DNA of 64,000 nucleotides, taken from the NCBI GenBank assembly GCA_020846635.1, contig JADLDO010000006.1, positions 1-64,000 of the forward strand, given 5' to 3'. The notes under the pieces were generated by a model. That model was not told where the DNA came from, made no database searches, and worked only from the letters and a program-made list of their open reading frames with translations. This document shows, piece after piece, positions 19,023-29,700 of the stretch. Position 1 is the stretch's first letter; the number at the start of each line of letters is the position of its first letter. This DNA comes from Caldilineaceae bacterium. Lineage in GTDB: Bacteria > Chloroflexota > Anaerolineae > Caldilineales > Caldilineaceae. Both the position numbers and the translations under genes were made by a program.

Positions 19023-19610
19023 CTAGACAGAGGCATCTACTCCTGCCTCCGCGTCGGCAATGCGGCGGTGATAGGAGAGTGACTGGAGATGACAGACGGC
19101 AATCGCAACCCCGTCAGCCGCATCGTCGGGACGGGGTATTTCCGGCAGGTCTAGGAGCCGCTGCACCATCTCTTGTACCTGTCGTTTATCGGCATTACCA
19201 TAGCCGGCAATGGCCTGCTTGACTTCAGCCGGTGTATATTCCGCAACATTCAGTTGCGCGAGCGCGGCTGCGAGCAATACAATTCCTCTTGCCTGACCGA
19301 CGCTAATGGCAGTGGTCACATTACGCCCAAAGAAAAGCTTTTCAACGACGAGTACCTGCGGGTGAAATTCCTCGATGAGACTACACAGGTCGTTAAAAAG
19401 CTCCTCCAGGCGCAGGTGCATGGCGGTACGCGGTGGCGTACGGATTACGCCGCAAGCCAGCAATGCGAACTCACCGCTTGGGAGCAACCCGACTACACCA
19501 TACCCCGTCGTGCCCGTCCCAGGATCGATGCCCAACGCAATGTACTCGTACCCTTGGGCTTCAGCGGCGTGTTTCGGTTTGCCGCGCCGCGAATGCGTTG
19601 GCAATGACAT
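19023..19610 (-). CDS. ruvC: Crossover junction endodeoxyribonuclease RuvC
   Basis: Resolves Holliday junctions by paired nicking. 195 residues including a basic N-terminal extension of about 20. The four catalytic acids are visible: D29 (GIDPGTGTTGYG), E90 (VVEKLFFG) and the D163-A-A-D166 pair. LFFGRNVTTAISVGQARG is the usual recognition stretch. The start lies 9 bp after the yebC stop, giving the common order yebC-ruvC. Confidence 0.95.
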   Translation of the reverse strand: MSLPTHSRRGKPKHAAEAQGYEYIALGIDPGTGTTGYGVVGLLPSGEFALLACGVIRTPPRTAMHLRLEELFNDLCSLIEEFHPQVLVVEKLFFGRNVTTAISVGQARGIVLLAAALAQLNVAEYTPAEVKQAIAGYGNADKRQVQEMVQRLLDLPEIPRPDDAADGVAIAVCHLQSLSYHRRIADAEAGVDASV

Positions 19611-19619
19611 GGATGTCGA

Positions 19620-20387
19620 CTAGGCGAATTGAGCGACCATCTCGTCGGTCAACTCGAGGTTGTGATAGACATCGGCGACGTCGTCCAACTCCTCTAACGA
19701 CTCAATGAGGTTGAGGACTGACGCAGCTTGGTCGGCCTCCAGGCTAAGCGTTGTGTTGGGCTTGAGCATCAGCCGCGATTCGTCGGCAACAAAACCCGCT
19801 TCGTTGAGGGTTTGGGCAACCTGGGCAAGGTCGCTGCGTTCGGTATAGACCTCGACAACATCCTCGCTGACCTGTACATCGACTGCGCCCGCCTCCAACG
19901 CGGCCATGAAAATCTCGTCGGAATCAAGCTTTTTGGATTCGCCCTCTTCGTCAACAAGATTGAAAGCGAGATAGCCATTCTCGGTGAACTGCCATGCAAC
20001 CGAATTCGGTTCCCCCAAACTGCCACCCGCACGACTGAAACAGCGCCGTACTTCGGAGATGGTGCGGTTGCGATTGTCGGTGAGACATTGAACGATGATG
20101 GCGACACCATTGGGGCCATAGCCCTCGTAGGTCACTTCTTCGATCTCGGCAGCATCTTTCTCTAGCCCGGCCCCGCGACGAATGGCGCGGTCAATGTTAT
20201 CTTTGGGCATATTCTCCGCGCGAGCGCGATCCACTGCCAAGCGTAGGGTAAAGTTTGATGTGGGGTCGGCCCCACTGCGCGCGGCAATCTGAATTTCGCG
20301 CGCGAGGCGTGTAAAGACCTTGCCACGGGCGGCGTCGTTTGCGCCCTTTTTACGTTTGATGGTTGACCATTTAGAATGTCCAGACAT
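19620..20387 (-). CDS. yebC: YebC/PmpR (TACO1) family protein
   Basis: 255 residues beginning with the family signature MSGHSKWSTIKRKKGANDAARGK, followed by RAENMPKDNIDRAIRRG and YEGYGPNGVAIIV. Members have been described as transcriptional regulators and, more recently, as translation factors that help ribosomes through proline-rich stretches. That is interesting beside efp, though the two are separated by three genes. ATG 20387 is preceded by AAGGAAGG. It heads the yebC-ruvC-regulator-ruvA run. Confidence 0.93.
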   Translation of the reverse strand: MSGHSKWSTIKRKKGANDAARGKVFTRLAREIQIAARSGADPTSNFTLRLAVDRARAENMPKDNIDRAIRRGAGLEKDAAEIEEVTYEGYGPNGVAIIVQCLTDNRNRTISEVRRCFSRAGGSLGEPNSVAWQFTENGYLAFNLVDEEGESKKLDSDEIFMAALEAGAVDVQVSEDVVEVYTERSDLAQVAQTLNEAGFVADESRLMLKPNTTLSLEADQAASVLNLIESLEELDDVADVYHNLELTDEMVAQFA

Positions 20388-20565
20388 TTTTGCCTTCCTT
20401 TGCCACAACCGTCAGCCGGCGACTCGATACCCTGCCTTTATCTGATTCAGATAGAATCTCATTATGACATAGTGTGGGATGCCTGCCAACCGTTGGCTAT
20501 ATTCTCTTCTGCTTCTCGATTTACTGCGCGGTGACTGCCACTTCTCTGTTGTCTTGCCGCCGAAA

Positions 20566-20596
20566 CCTTGCCGGAAGCTTAAAGCTTCCGGCAAGG
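20566..20596. terminator. Long hairpin downstream of pyrG
   Basis: A perfect 15-bp inverted repeat (20566-20580 with 20582-20596) with a 1-base centre, starting 15 bp after the pyrG stop. The trailing T run on the minus strand is short (TTTCG). The arm ending CTTCCGGCAAGG is nearly the same as the hairpin at 31530-31572. Confidence 0.6.
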
Positions 20597-20611
20597 GGGT
20601 ATCGTATCTTG

Positions 20612-22333
<1,722 letters not shown>

Positions 22334-22358
22334 TCACATTCACATCCAATATTCAGTT

Positions 22359-22367
22359 AGTATACCA
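22359..22367 (-). promoter_or_regulatory. Extended -10 promoter of pyrG
   Basis: On the minus strand TGGTATACT (22359-22367), the same extended -10 shape as before coaE. It gives a leader of about 31 nt. Confidence 0.5.
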
Positions 22368-22515
22368 TGCCGGGAGCAAATTTTCACGTGGGGAGACATC
22401 CAGATGACAGATGAATCTGGATCGTGCTTGAACGGGCGGCACATAGGGCTTGGCAGCGCGGCAGCTTTGGTTGTGTCACTGCATTGTGTATGATAAATGT
22501 CGAGGGCCAACAAAC

Positions 22516-22785
22516 CTAGTGGGATGGCTGGGCAATCTCTCGGTGTAAAGGCTCGATCAGACTCTCCCAATGTTCTGGATAGCGCATACGCCAGTTTTCC
22601 CAATCCCTGGGGGACATAGTCTGCATGGCCTCACGCAGCCCTGGCATCTCGTCTATGTCATCGTGATAGGCCATGAACTCCATGATATGACCGAGAGCTT
22701 CAGTCAGCCCCCACTCCGTCGATTCATAGGGCATATCGTGATAGTCTTCAAAAGCCTTCTTGGTTAAATTAGCGAACTCGTTCAT
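22516..22785 (-). CDS. Small acidic protein, unknown function
   Basis: 89 residues, helical-looking, rich in Glu, Asp, Trp and Met, without signal or membrane segments (start MNEFANLTKKAFEDYHDMPY, then LGHIMEFMAYHDDIDEMPGL). A strong ribosome site, AAGGAGGA, precedes ATG 22785, so it is very probably a real gene. I do not recognise a family. It is divergent from the FMN-binding gene and follows pyrG with reversed order; no functional link is evident. Confidence 0.7.
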   Translation of the reverse strand: MNEFANLTKKAFEDYHDMPYESTEWGLTEALGHIMEFMAYHDDIDEMPGLREAMQTMSPRDWENWRMRYPEHWESLIEPLHREIAQPSH

Positions 22786-22941
22786 GGGTTTTCCTCCTTT
22801 TTGTCCCTGTACCTTCCATTTCTCGTCAAGAGAGTTTAGTATGATATGAACTGAAATCGAATCCGTCCTTATCTAGACGCAATGTATATCTTTGGTTCCA
22901 GGATTATTCCAGGGGAAAGCAACCCAGAGGAAATTGAAAAG

Positions 22942-23385
22942 ATGGACGATCCCATTCTGACGCGGCTGATCGAGAGATTTGCGCAAGCCGAAGCCTGTTG
23001 GTTTAGCTCTACACGACCGGATGGGCGCGCCCACTTGGCCCCTATTTGGCATGTGTGGCATGAAGGGCGCATCTATGTCGTAACGCAGCCCCAGTCGGTG
23101 CGCGCACACAACATTGCCCAGCAGCCCGCGGTCAGTCTGTCACTGCCCGACCCCGTGAATGTGATGATTGTCGAGGGCACAGCACGCGCAGTCTCGGAGC
23201 AGGCGGCGGCGCTGGCTCCCTTGTTCAAAGCCAAGTATGATTGGGACTACAGCGAGGACAACCCCTATAACCTGATTATCGAGGTCACACCGCGCAAGAT
23301 TATGGCATGGGGGGGCACGGATGGCGAAGGGCGCTGGCATTTTGACGCCAATGGTGTTCGCCTGCTGGAAAGTAATAATATATGA
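22942..23385 (+). CDS. Pyridoxamine 5'-phosphate oxidase-like flavin/F420-binding protein
   Basis: 147 residues of the split-barrel family. Typical features: WFSSTRPDGRAHLAPIWHVW, then the PQSVRAHNIAQQPAVSLSLP stretch and an IEVTPRKIMAWGG end. Such small single-domain members often bind F420 or FMN and reduce unsaturated substrates; true PdxH is longer and has extra PLP-site residues not seen here. Start ATG 22942 is preceded by AGAGG; an upstream ATG at 22882 lacks a ribosome site. The stop overlaps the PHP gene by 4 bp. Confidence 0.8.
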   Translation: MDDPILTRLIERFAQAEACWFSSTRPDGRAHLAPIWHVWHEGRIYVVTQPQSVRAHNIAQQPAVSLSLPDPVNVMIVEGTARAVSEQAAALAPLFKAKYDWDYSEDNPYNLIIEVTPRKIMAWGGTDGEGRWHFDANGVRLLESNNI

Positions 23386-24314
23386 GCGATTCGCAACAAG
23401 CGCCCTATCCGGTAGATTTGCAGCTTCACAGTACCGCATCAGATGGCACAGACTCGCCCACTGCGCTGGTGCAACTGGCCGCGCGGCGGGGTGTGCGCGC
23501 GATGGCTCTGACCGACCACGATTCGGTCCTGGGGGTGGATGAGGCATTGATCGCTGCGCGTGCAGAGGGCGTTTGGGTGATCCCGGCGCTGGAGTTTAGC
23601 ACCCGCAGCGAACTGCAACGGGACTATGCCGACATCAACATCCTGGCCTATGGCATTGAGCCCCATGACCCGGATCTCGATGCAATGCTGCAACAGGTGA
23701 TCGACTCGCGCATCGAGCAGAAGATTCGACAGATTGAGCGGCTGCAAGCCTATGGGCTGGATGTGCCTGTTACAGAAGTGTTGGCATCCGCCCAGGGTGT
23801 TCCGGGTCGCATCCACATCGCGCGCGTGGCAATGGCACGCAACCCCCAAAAGTTTTCCTCGATTCAAGATGTCTTTGCCCAATATCTTGGTGCAGACTCG
23901 CCCAACCCAACCTCTGTGACGCGTACATTTAGTTTGACGGTTGAAGATGCCATTGCGCTGACACACGCGGCAGGGGGGATTGCTGTCTTGGCCCATCCGG
24001 GTATTTATACACGCGTGCGTGATGTGGATGGGGCAGTGCGGCGCATGCAGCAGGCGGGGCTCGATGGCATTGAAGTTAGCTATACCTATGCCCAGAACCG
24101 GGGGCACTTTGGCGCATCGGCCTCTGCGGTGACGGCGATCATCGAACACTTTGGCGCGCTGGCGGATACATTGGGGTTGTTGCAGACAGGAGGCAGCGAC
24201 TATCACGGCACTTCCAAGCCTGGGATTCTGCCGGGGCAAGCGGGGTTGACCTGGGAGGCATGGGAAGCGCTCGCCAACCGCCTGGGATGGGAGCAACCTG
24301 CATGGCTGCGCTAG
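23382..24314 (+). CDS. PHP-domain phosphoesterase (YciV / RNase AM-like)
   Basis: 310 residues. The metal-binding PHP fold is marked by DLQLHSTASDGT (12-23), LTDHDSV, an ALEFST strand, VLAHPG and the late GGSDYHG. Relatives hydrolyse 3',5'-nucleotide bisphosphates or trim the 5' ends of RNA. The first metal-binding His of the usual DLHxH motif is replaced by Gln14, while H16 and the other ligands stay. The gene overlaps the previous stop by 4 bp and the alr start by 13 bp, making a tight four-gene unit with alr and nth. Confidence 0.85.
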   Translation: MSDSQQAPYPVDLQLHSTASDGTDSPTALVQLAARRGVRAMALTDHDSVLGVDEALIAARAEGVWVIPALEFSTRSELQRDYADINILAYGIEPHDPDLDAMLQQVIDSRIEQKIRQIERLQAYGLDVPVTEVLASAQGVPGRIHIARVAMARNPQKFSSIQDVFAQYLGADSPNPTSVTRTFSLTVEDAIALTHAAGGIAVLAHPGIYTRVRDVDGAVRRMQQAGLDGIEVSYTYAQNRGHFGASASAVTAIIEHFGALADTLGLLQTGGSDYHGTSKPGILPGQAGLTWEAWEALANRLGWEQPAWLR

Positions 24315-25489
24315 TCCCAGAGCGACCCACCTGGCTTGAGATTGATCGCAGCGCACTCTTGAACAATGTGCGCCAACTGCGCGCACTGCTCACCCCTCCC
24401 TCTCTCCTGACGGGCGTGGTCAAGGCCAATGCCTATGGACATGGCGCGGTGATGGTCTGCCGCCTTTTAGTGGAGGCAGGAGTAGACCGTTTGGCGGTGG
24501 CGACCGTGGGTGAGGCATTGGAATTGCGCGCCGCGGATATTCATCTACCCATTCTGGTCTTGGGTTATACACCTGGTGCGCTGGCGTTGGAGGCTGTGGC
24601 GCAAGAGATCACATTGACGGTCTTTGATCTGGAGACAGCCGGGGCTATTGCGGCTGCCGCCCAAGCATCAGGTAAACGCGCCCGCGTACACCTGAAGGTG
24701 AACACGGGCATGAACCGGCTGGGCGTTGCCCCTGGAGATGCGCGGGCCTTGCTTTCGGCATTGAGCGAGATGCGTTCGCTTGAGGTCGAGGGTATCTTTA
24801 CCCACTTCGCAACCTCCGACACGGATCGCGCCTATGCTGAGGAGCAATTTCGTTGTTTTGTGTCCGTGCTGGATGAGCTTGCAGCTGCGGGTTTGCGCCC
24901 AGCCATTGCCCACGCCGCCAACTCTGCCGCTACGTTGACCATGCCCCATGCACACCTGGAGATGGTGCGCTGTGGCATTGCGCTCTATGGACTGGACCCC
25001 GACGAAGATGATACGCCACTCCCATCCACTTTCGTTCCTGTGATGAGTTGGAAAGCGCAAGTTGCGCAGGTGCGTCATTTGCAGCCGGGAGATGCGGTGA
25101 GCTATGGGCGCGAGTTTGTGGCGCAGCAGCCAATGACGGTGGCAACCATCCCGGTGGGCTACGCGGATGGCTTTCCACGGCGACCGCGGACATGGGGCAG
25201 CGTGCTGATCCACGGGCAGCCTGCGCCGCTTGTGGGGCGGGTGTGCATGGATCAATGCGTAGTGGATGTGACGAGCATCGCGGCCCAACAGCCCGTTCGC
25301 CAGGGAGATGAAGTAGTCCTGATCGGTCGTCAGGGGAGGGCGGAGCTTTCCGCAGCAGAGGTCGCGCGGCGCATTGGTACGAATAACTATGATGTTGTGA
25401 GCCGGATTCTGGCTCGCGTGCCTCGTTATGTAGTCGAAGGCTGTGTGGGGGATGAGGGCAAGGTAGGAGATGAGGGTAGGCATGAGTGA
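24302..25489 (+). CDS. alr: Alanine racemase
   Basis: PLP enzyme producing D-alanine for peptidoglycan. 395 residues from ATG 24302 (GGGAG upstream, inside the PHP gene). K41 in VVKANAYGHGA binds PLP. The catalytic Tyr is in AVSYGREF of the C-terminal barrel, and GRVCMDQCVVDVT is the family signature. The last 15 residues (GCVGDEGKVGDEGRHE) are a low-complexity tail encoded by a short DNA duplication. It overlaps nth by 8 bp. Confidence 0.95.
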   Translation: MAALVPERPTWLEIDRSALLNNVRQLRALLTPPSLLTGVVKANAYGHGAVMVCRLLVEAGVDRLAVATVGEALELRAADIHLPILVLGYTPGALALEAVAQEITLTVFDLETAGAIAAAAQASGKRARVHLKVNTGMNRLGVAPGDARALLSALSEMRSLEVEGIFTHFATSDTDRAYAEEQFRCFVSVLDELAAAGLRPAIAHAANSAATLTMPHAHLEMVRCGIALYGLDPDEDDTPLPSTFVPVMSWKAQVAQVRHLQPGDAVSYGREFVAQQPMTVATIPVGYADGFPRRPRTWGSVLIHGQPAPLVGRVCMDQCVVDVTSIAAQQPVRQGDEVVLIGRQGRAELSAAEVARRIGTNNYDVVSRILARVPRYVVEGCVGDEGKVGDEGRHE

Positions 25490-26195
25490 AACGGCCATTC
25501 ATATGCCAAGTGCAGACGAGCTTTTGGCAGCGAAGGCGGCAACCATCTATGCAGGGCTGAATGAGTTCTATGGTCAGCCACAATGGCAGGGGGGCGAAGA
25601 CCCGGTTGATGAGTTGATCTGGACGATTCTTTCGGCCAATACCAACGATACCAACAGTGGTCGGGCATTTCGCCAGTTGAAGGCGACCTTTGGCGACGAT
25701 TGGGAGACGGTACGCAACGCGCCGCTGGAGGCGATTAAGGAGGCAATTCGCCCCGCAGGGATGTATAACCAGAAAGCGCAGAATATTGTTGCGACGTTGA
25801 CCCGAATCAAGGAGTTAGAAGGGGAGTACACGCTCGACCATCTGGCGACGATGACTGTGCCGGACGCTTTGGCCTATCTGACGGCGCTGCCAGGCGTGGG
25901 ACATAAGACCGCGAGTATTGTGCTGCTCTTTAGTTTCAACCGCGGCGCGTTTCCGGTGGATACGCATGTCCAGCGCATCAGCCAGCGTTTGGGCATCAGC
26001 GGGCGGCGTGATTCCCCTGAGAAGATCAAAGGGATTTGGGAGAGGCTGCTGCCGCCGGAAACCTATTATGCGCTGCATCTCAATCTCATCCGGCATGGGC
26101 GAGAGATCTGCATCGCGCGCAATCCCAAGTGTGAGATCTGCCCCTTACAGCGCGTTTGCGACTATTACAGTCGTGCAGGGGAGTGGGCGGAATGA
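25482..26195 (+). CDS. nth: Endonuclease III (DNA glycosylase/AP lyase)
   Basis: Removes oxidised pyrimidines and cleaves the abasic site. 237 residues from ATG 25482. The helix-hairpin-helix LPGVGHKTA contains the catalytic Lys142. Asp160 lies in FPVDTHVQRISQRLG. The [4Fe-4S] cluster ligands C210, C217, C220 and C226 have the normal CX6CX2CX5C spacing. A 20-residue N-terminal extension precedes the family core. It is last in the four-gene unit and convergent with the YbjN-like gene 7 bp away. Confidence 0.95.
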   Translation: MSETAIHMPSADELLAAKAATIYAGLNEFYGQPQWQGGEDPVDELIWTILSANTNDTNSGRAFRQLKATFGDDWETVRNAPLEAIKEAIRPAGMYNQKAQNIVATLTRIKELEGEYTLDHLATMTVPDALAYLTALPGVGHKTASIVLLFSFNRGAFPVDTHVQRISQRLGISGRRDSPEKIKGIWERLLPPETYYALHLNLIRHGREICIARNPKCEICPLQRVCDYYSRAGEWAE

Positions 26196-26202
26196 GCCAC
26201 GC

Positions 26203-26655
26203 TTAATTTTCAACAGTGGCGAGTGCAACCTGGGGCGCTGCATCCTCAAAGACAACTGCTTGCAGGCCGGGGAGGTAGCGTGCCATCATCGACAGGTTGG
26301 CATAGACAACAGGGCGAAAAAGGCTGTAGCTCAACCTATCGCCTTCTACATCAATGCTGGTCTTAAAACGTACAAGACCGCTGTCCATATCCATCTCGAA
26401 ATTGCCCAAAATGAGGTTGTAATTGGCACGCAGCAAGTATTCAGCACCCAGCCACAGCTTGGGACGGGTGATGGTCACAGGCGCGATGGAGTAAAAGACA
26501 AACTGCTGCTCCTCTTCCAATGCCTGCGCGTAACAACTCCAGGCATTCTCCTCTGTCCAAAACTCCATACGGAGCAGGGGCTGACTTTCTGCTTCCTCAA
26601 AGTGCCACTCATCTTGTGTAAAAAATTCTTTTAGCGATTCAAGAAGTGTCGCCAT
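26203..26655 (-). CDS. YbjN-like protein (type III secretion chaperone-like fold)
   Basis: 150 residues. The pattern RMEFWTEENAWSCYAQALEEEQQFVFYSIAPVTI, then LRANYNLILGNFEMDMDSGLVRFKTSIDVEGD and VYANLSMMARYLPGLQAV, is the YbjN domain. That fold is related to the CesT/SycE class of secretion chaperones. It is cytosolic and acidic, with no signal. ATG 26655 follows AAAGG. It lies 82 bp downstream of the large eCIS-type toxin gene on the same strand with no terminator between, so the two may be cotranscribed; a cargo-chaperone or immunity role is inference only. YbjN proteins are also common away from toxins. Confidence 0.78.
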   Translation of the reverse strand: MATLLESLKEFFTQDEWHFEEAESQPLLRMEFWTEENAWSCYAQALEEEQQFVFYSIAPVTITRPKLWLGAEYLLRANYNLILGNFEMDMDSGLVRFKTSIDVEGDRLSYSLFRPVVYANLSMMARYLPGLQAVVFEDAAPQVALATVEN

Positions 26656-26737
26656 GATGCCTTTCACTACCGCTCTGCTTTTGGTACCCCGAAAACATCA
26701 AGGCGAACCTTTTGTGGATTGATGTAGGATGTCCAAA

Positions 26738-29700
26738 TTACGCGCCGGCCTTTGGATATTCTTCTCCGAAGTACATCGACCACCAGCTTAACCAGCACCA
26801 GTATGTATTGCCCTCATAGACAAATTCAGCCATCACATCGCCCGCTGCGGTCTTTGTGTTTCCTGTAGCGCCGATTTTGGCAGGTGGGCGGATCGTTCCG
26901 GCAGAGCCGCCTTTGTCATTCAGCGTCCCCATATGGGGGCCTTTGTCGGGCAAGATGAATTCTTTGATCACTCCTTTGGCGCTGCTCTGCGACGTGGTGT
27001 CCGACTCACCCATCGGAATGTGCTCGCCGGATTCGGAGACGAGGAAGGATTCTTCATCATCAAACCCTTCGGACTCATCTTCGCTATGCTCATCACCGAA
27101 CAACATGCGTAACGGCACAAAATAGGTATGTGAGAAGAAGACAATGCGCCCGCGCCCATTCGCTTTGGTCATCTCGTCGGTAACATGCACGACAAGTTTT
27201 TCTCCGGGGAATAACTCCACGGCCGTATGATAGGGGGTATCGTCAGCTTCCGAAGCAGGCAGTTTGAGAAAACTATTGACCGTAATGGTGTGGTCGCCCG
27301 CCGGGTAATTCTTCGGGTTCAAGCCGGTTTCGACCGTGACTGCGCTTTTGTCAACAGGGCTTGAGCCAGAGATGCTCAGGCTGCTCGACTCGCTTCCGCT
27401 CTCACTCGTACTATCTTCATCTTCAATGGGTGCGACCACCCCCAAGAAGTCCTTGATTTCGTCGGTTTTGCCGAAATAGGTGAGGGCCCCATCATCCTCG
27501 TCACCTTTAAAGAGAACCTTGCTCCAGCCGGGTTCCATATCATAGGGTGCATAACTGATGATGTCTGACTTGTTTGTGACAGGAAAGTCCATGTAACCTT
27601 CATCACCCACGACATTCATGTACAGCTTAAGCTTTTTCTGGGGCTTGGCAACCGGCACAGGAGTGGATTTCTTGCCTGCAACGGCGTCCAAAAAGACTTT
27701 TAGTTCATCGGTCTTGACGAAGTAGGTCTGTGCGTCCGTTACATGGTTAATTTCGCTCCAACCATCTTCATCTTCAACGGTGCCCCAATCCTCGACAACA
27801 TAACCCATCGATTGGCTGATTGTGGTGGCAACTTCGGAATCTCCTACCTGCTCATAGGCAAGGAGTACGAGGTCCTTCACGATCTCATCTTCTGACTCGT
27901 CTTCTGATTCAGAATAGCTTGATGAGTCATCTACGTCGTTGGAGATGGTAGGCCGCTCGCCCAGGTCTAGCTTGGCTCCGCCGCGACCGGTCTGCTTCAT
28001 AAAGATATGATAGTAGGGATCCGTCTTTGTGGGTTTTTGCCGTTTGGTGATGGTAAAGGAAGAGCCAGGAGGCAGCACGACCTCATCCTCGTTGGCGACC
28101 TCAGAGATTGTGTGCAGATCCTTGCCTGCGGTCACATCCATCTCAAGGATATACTTATACTTCGCCGTATTGAAGTCGTCGGCAAAGTCTTTGGCAACTT
28201 GGATATCTGTGGACGCGCTGCCGACTTTGTCGAACTTGAAAGACTTACCCATGTAAGCAAATTTGCTGTTAGACGCCGAACCGCGATAGACATGACCTTG
28301 CCAATCCGGCAGCATCGTCAGCCCGCTTTCGAGCATCGGAATAATCTCGCGCGCTTCGGCAATAAGCTGCTTGATGTCCAGGGTCCCATCCTTCAAACCG
28401 GCCTGGAACTGGTACATCTCATCCTTTTCAAGAATGGCTTTCTTAATCATCTCCTCTGCTTGGGGGCCGCCGCGCAAAACCGGATTGAGAATGAGGTAGC
28501 CAAATGAAGTATAGAGCTTGATCGCGGCAGCGGCAGGCCCGCTCAAAGCACCTGCTTCACTGCTCTTCTTGTCCTCTAAGTCATCCTCGGCATTATCAAT
28601 CTCATCGTCTTCCATAATCGTCTTCATGCCGCCGCTGTCAAATTTGCGCTTGAACGCGAGTTCATGCGGGAAAAGGCCATCTCTGGCAACATTTGAGCGC
28701 AATTCATTGACGGTGAGTGGCGCTACATCCATATAGGATTCGCGGCCAGGGCGATAGGGTAAACCATAGTCCGTAGCGGCGATCATCATCTCGTGGAAGG
28801 TATGGTCATTGGATGAGAGCATCCAGCCCAACACAGCCAAACGCCAATCGGCTAACGGCACCGGCTTATTCAGCCATTCCCATAGTTGAAGCATACGCGT
28901 CATGGTGCCGGAGGGCCCCGCGACAACCGGCATTTTTAGGGAATTCTTGGCCTCTTTTACCCACGGATTGTTTTCATTAATTTGCCAGTTCGTGGCTCCC
29001 TCGACCCACTTCAGCCTCTCGCCGCTAATTTCGTTGTTCTGCTTACCGGGAAATTGGAGCGCCTTTTCGCGGTCGCTCAGACCCACTGGATTCGGCCCCT
29101 GATCCAGTTCGTCCACAGTGCGGTCGCTTTGGCCCTTTACCTCCGTACGCATCTTGTCACCAAAATCTTGGTAAGAGCTTTTATTCTTGCGGTCATATTT
29201 GAGATAGGGGTTGCGGTAGGGATCTCTTGCGCCCGGCGTAAATATCATTTGGCGTTTACGGCGTTTGAGCTTCTTCGCATCCAACCCTTTGGCTTCTAAC
29301 TCGGCCCAACGCCCTTTCTTGAGCGCAGTACGCAAATACTCCTTAAAAGGCCCAAACATGGCATTCATCAAGGCTGTGAGCTGTTCGCGCAGGTTGCCCT
29401 GTTTAAGTACCTCCAGCACAGGTTCAAACTTTTTGCCTACTTGACCGGCGCTGGTAGAGTTGTCACTGCCAAACGTGTTGGTAACCGCGTCACGTTGTTT
29501 GCCGTCTTCCGTGTCGATCTTGTTCAAATCTCCGATCGTCACCGAGATCATTTTGTTCAGCATGCCCTTGGTAGACGATTCCGACTTGGCGTGATTATAG
29601 GTATAGCGCCCCAGCCGTCGTTCATACTCTACCGAATCGGCAAGCTCTTGACCGTCGGAACCGGACGATTTATTGGTATCCTTCGTGTCAGTGACGCTTG

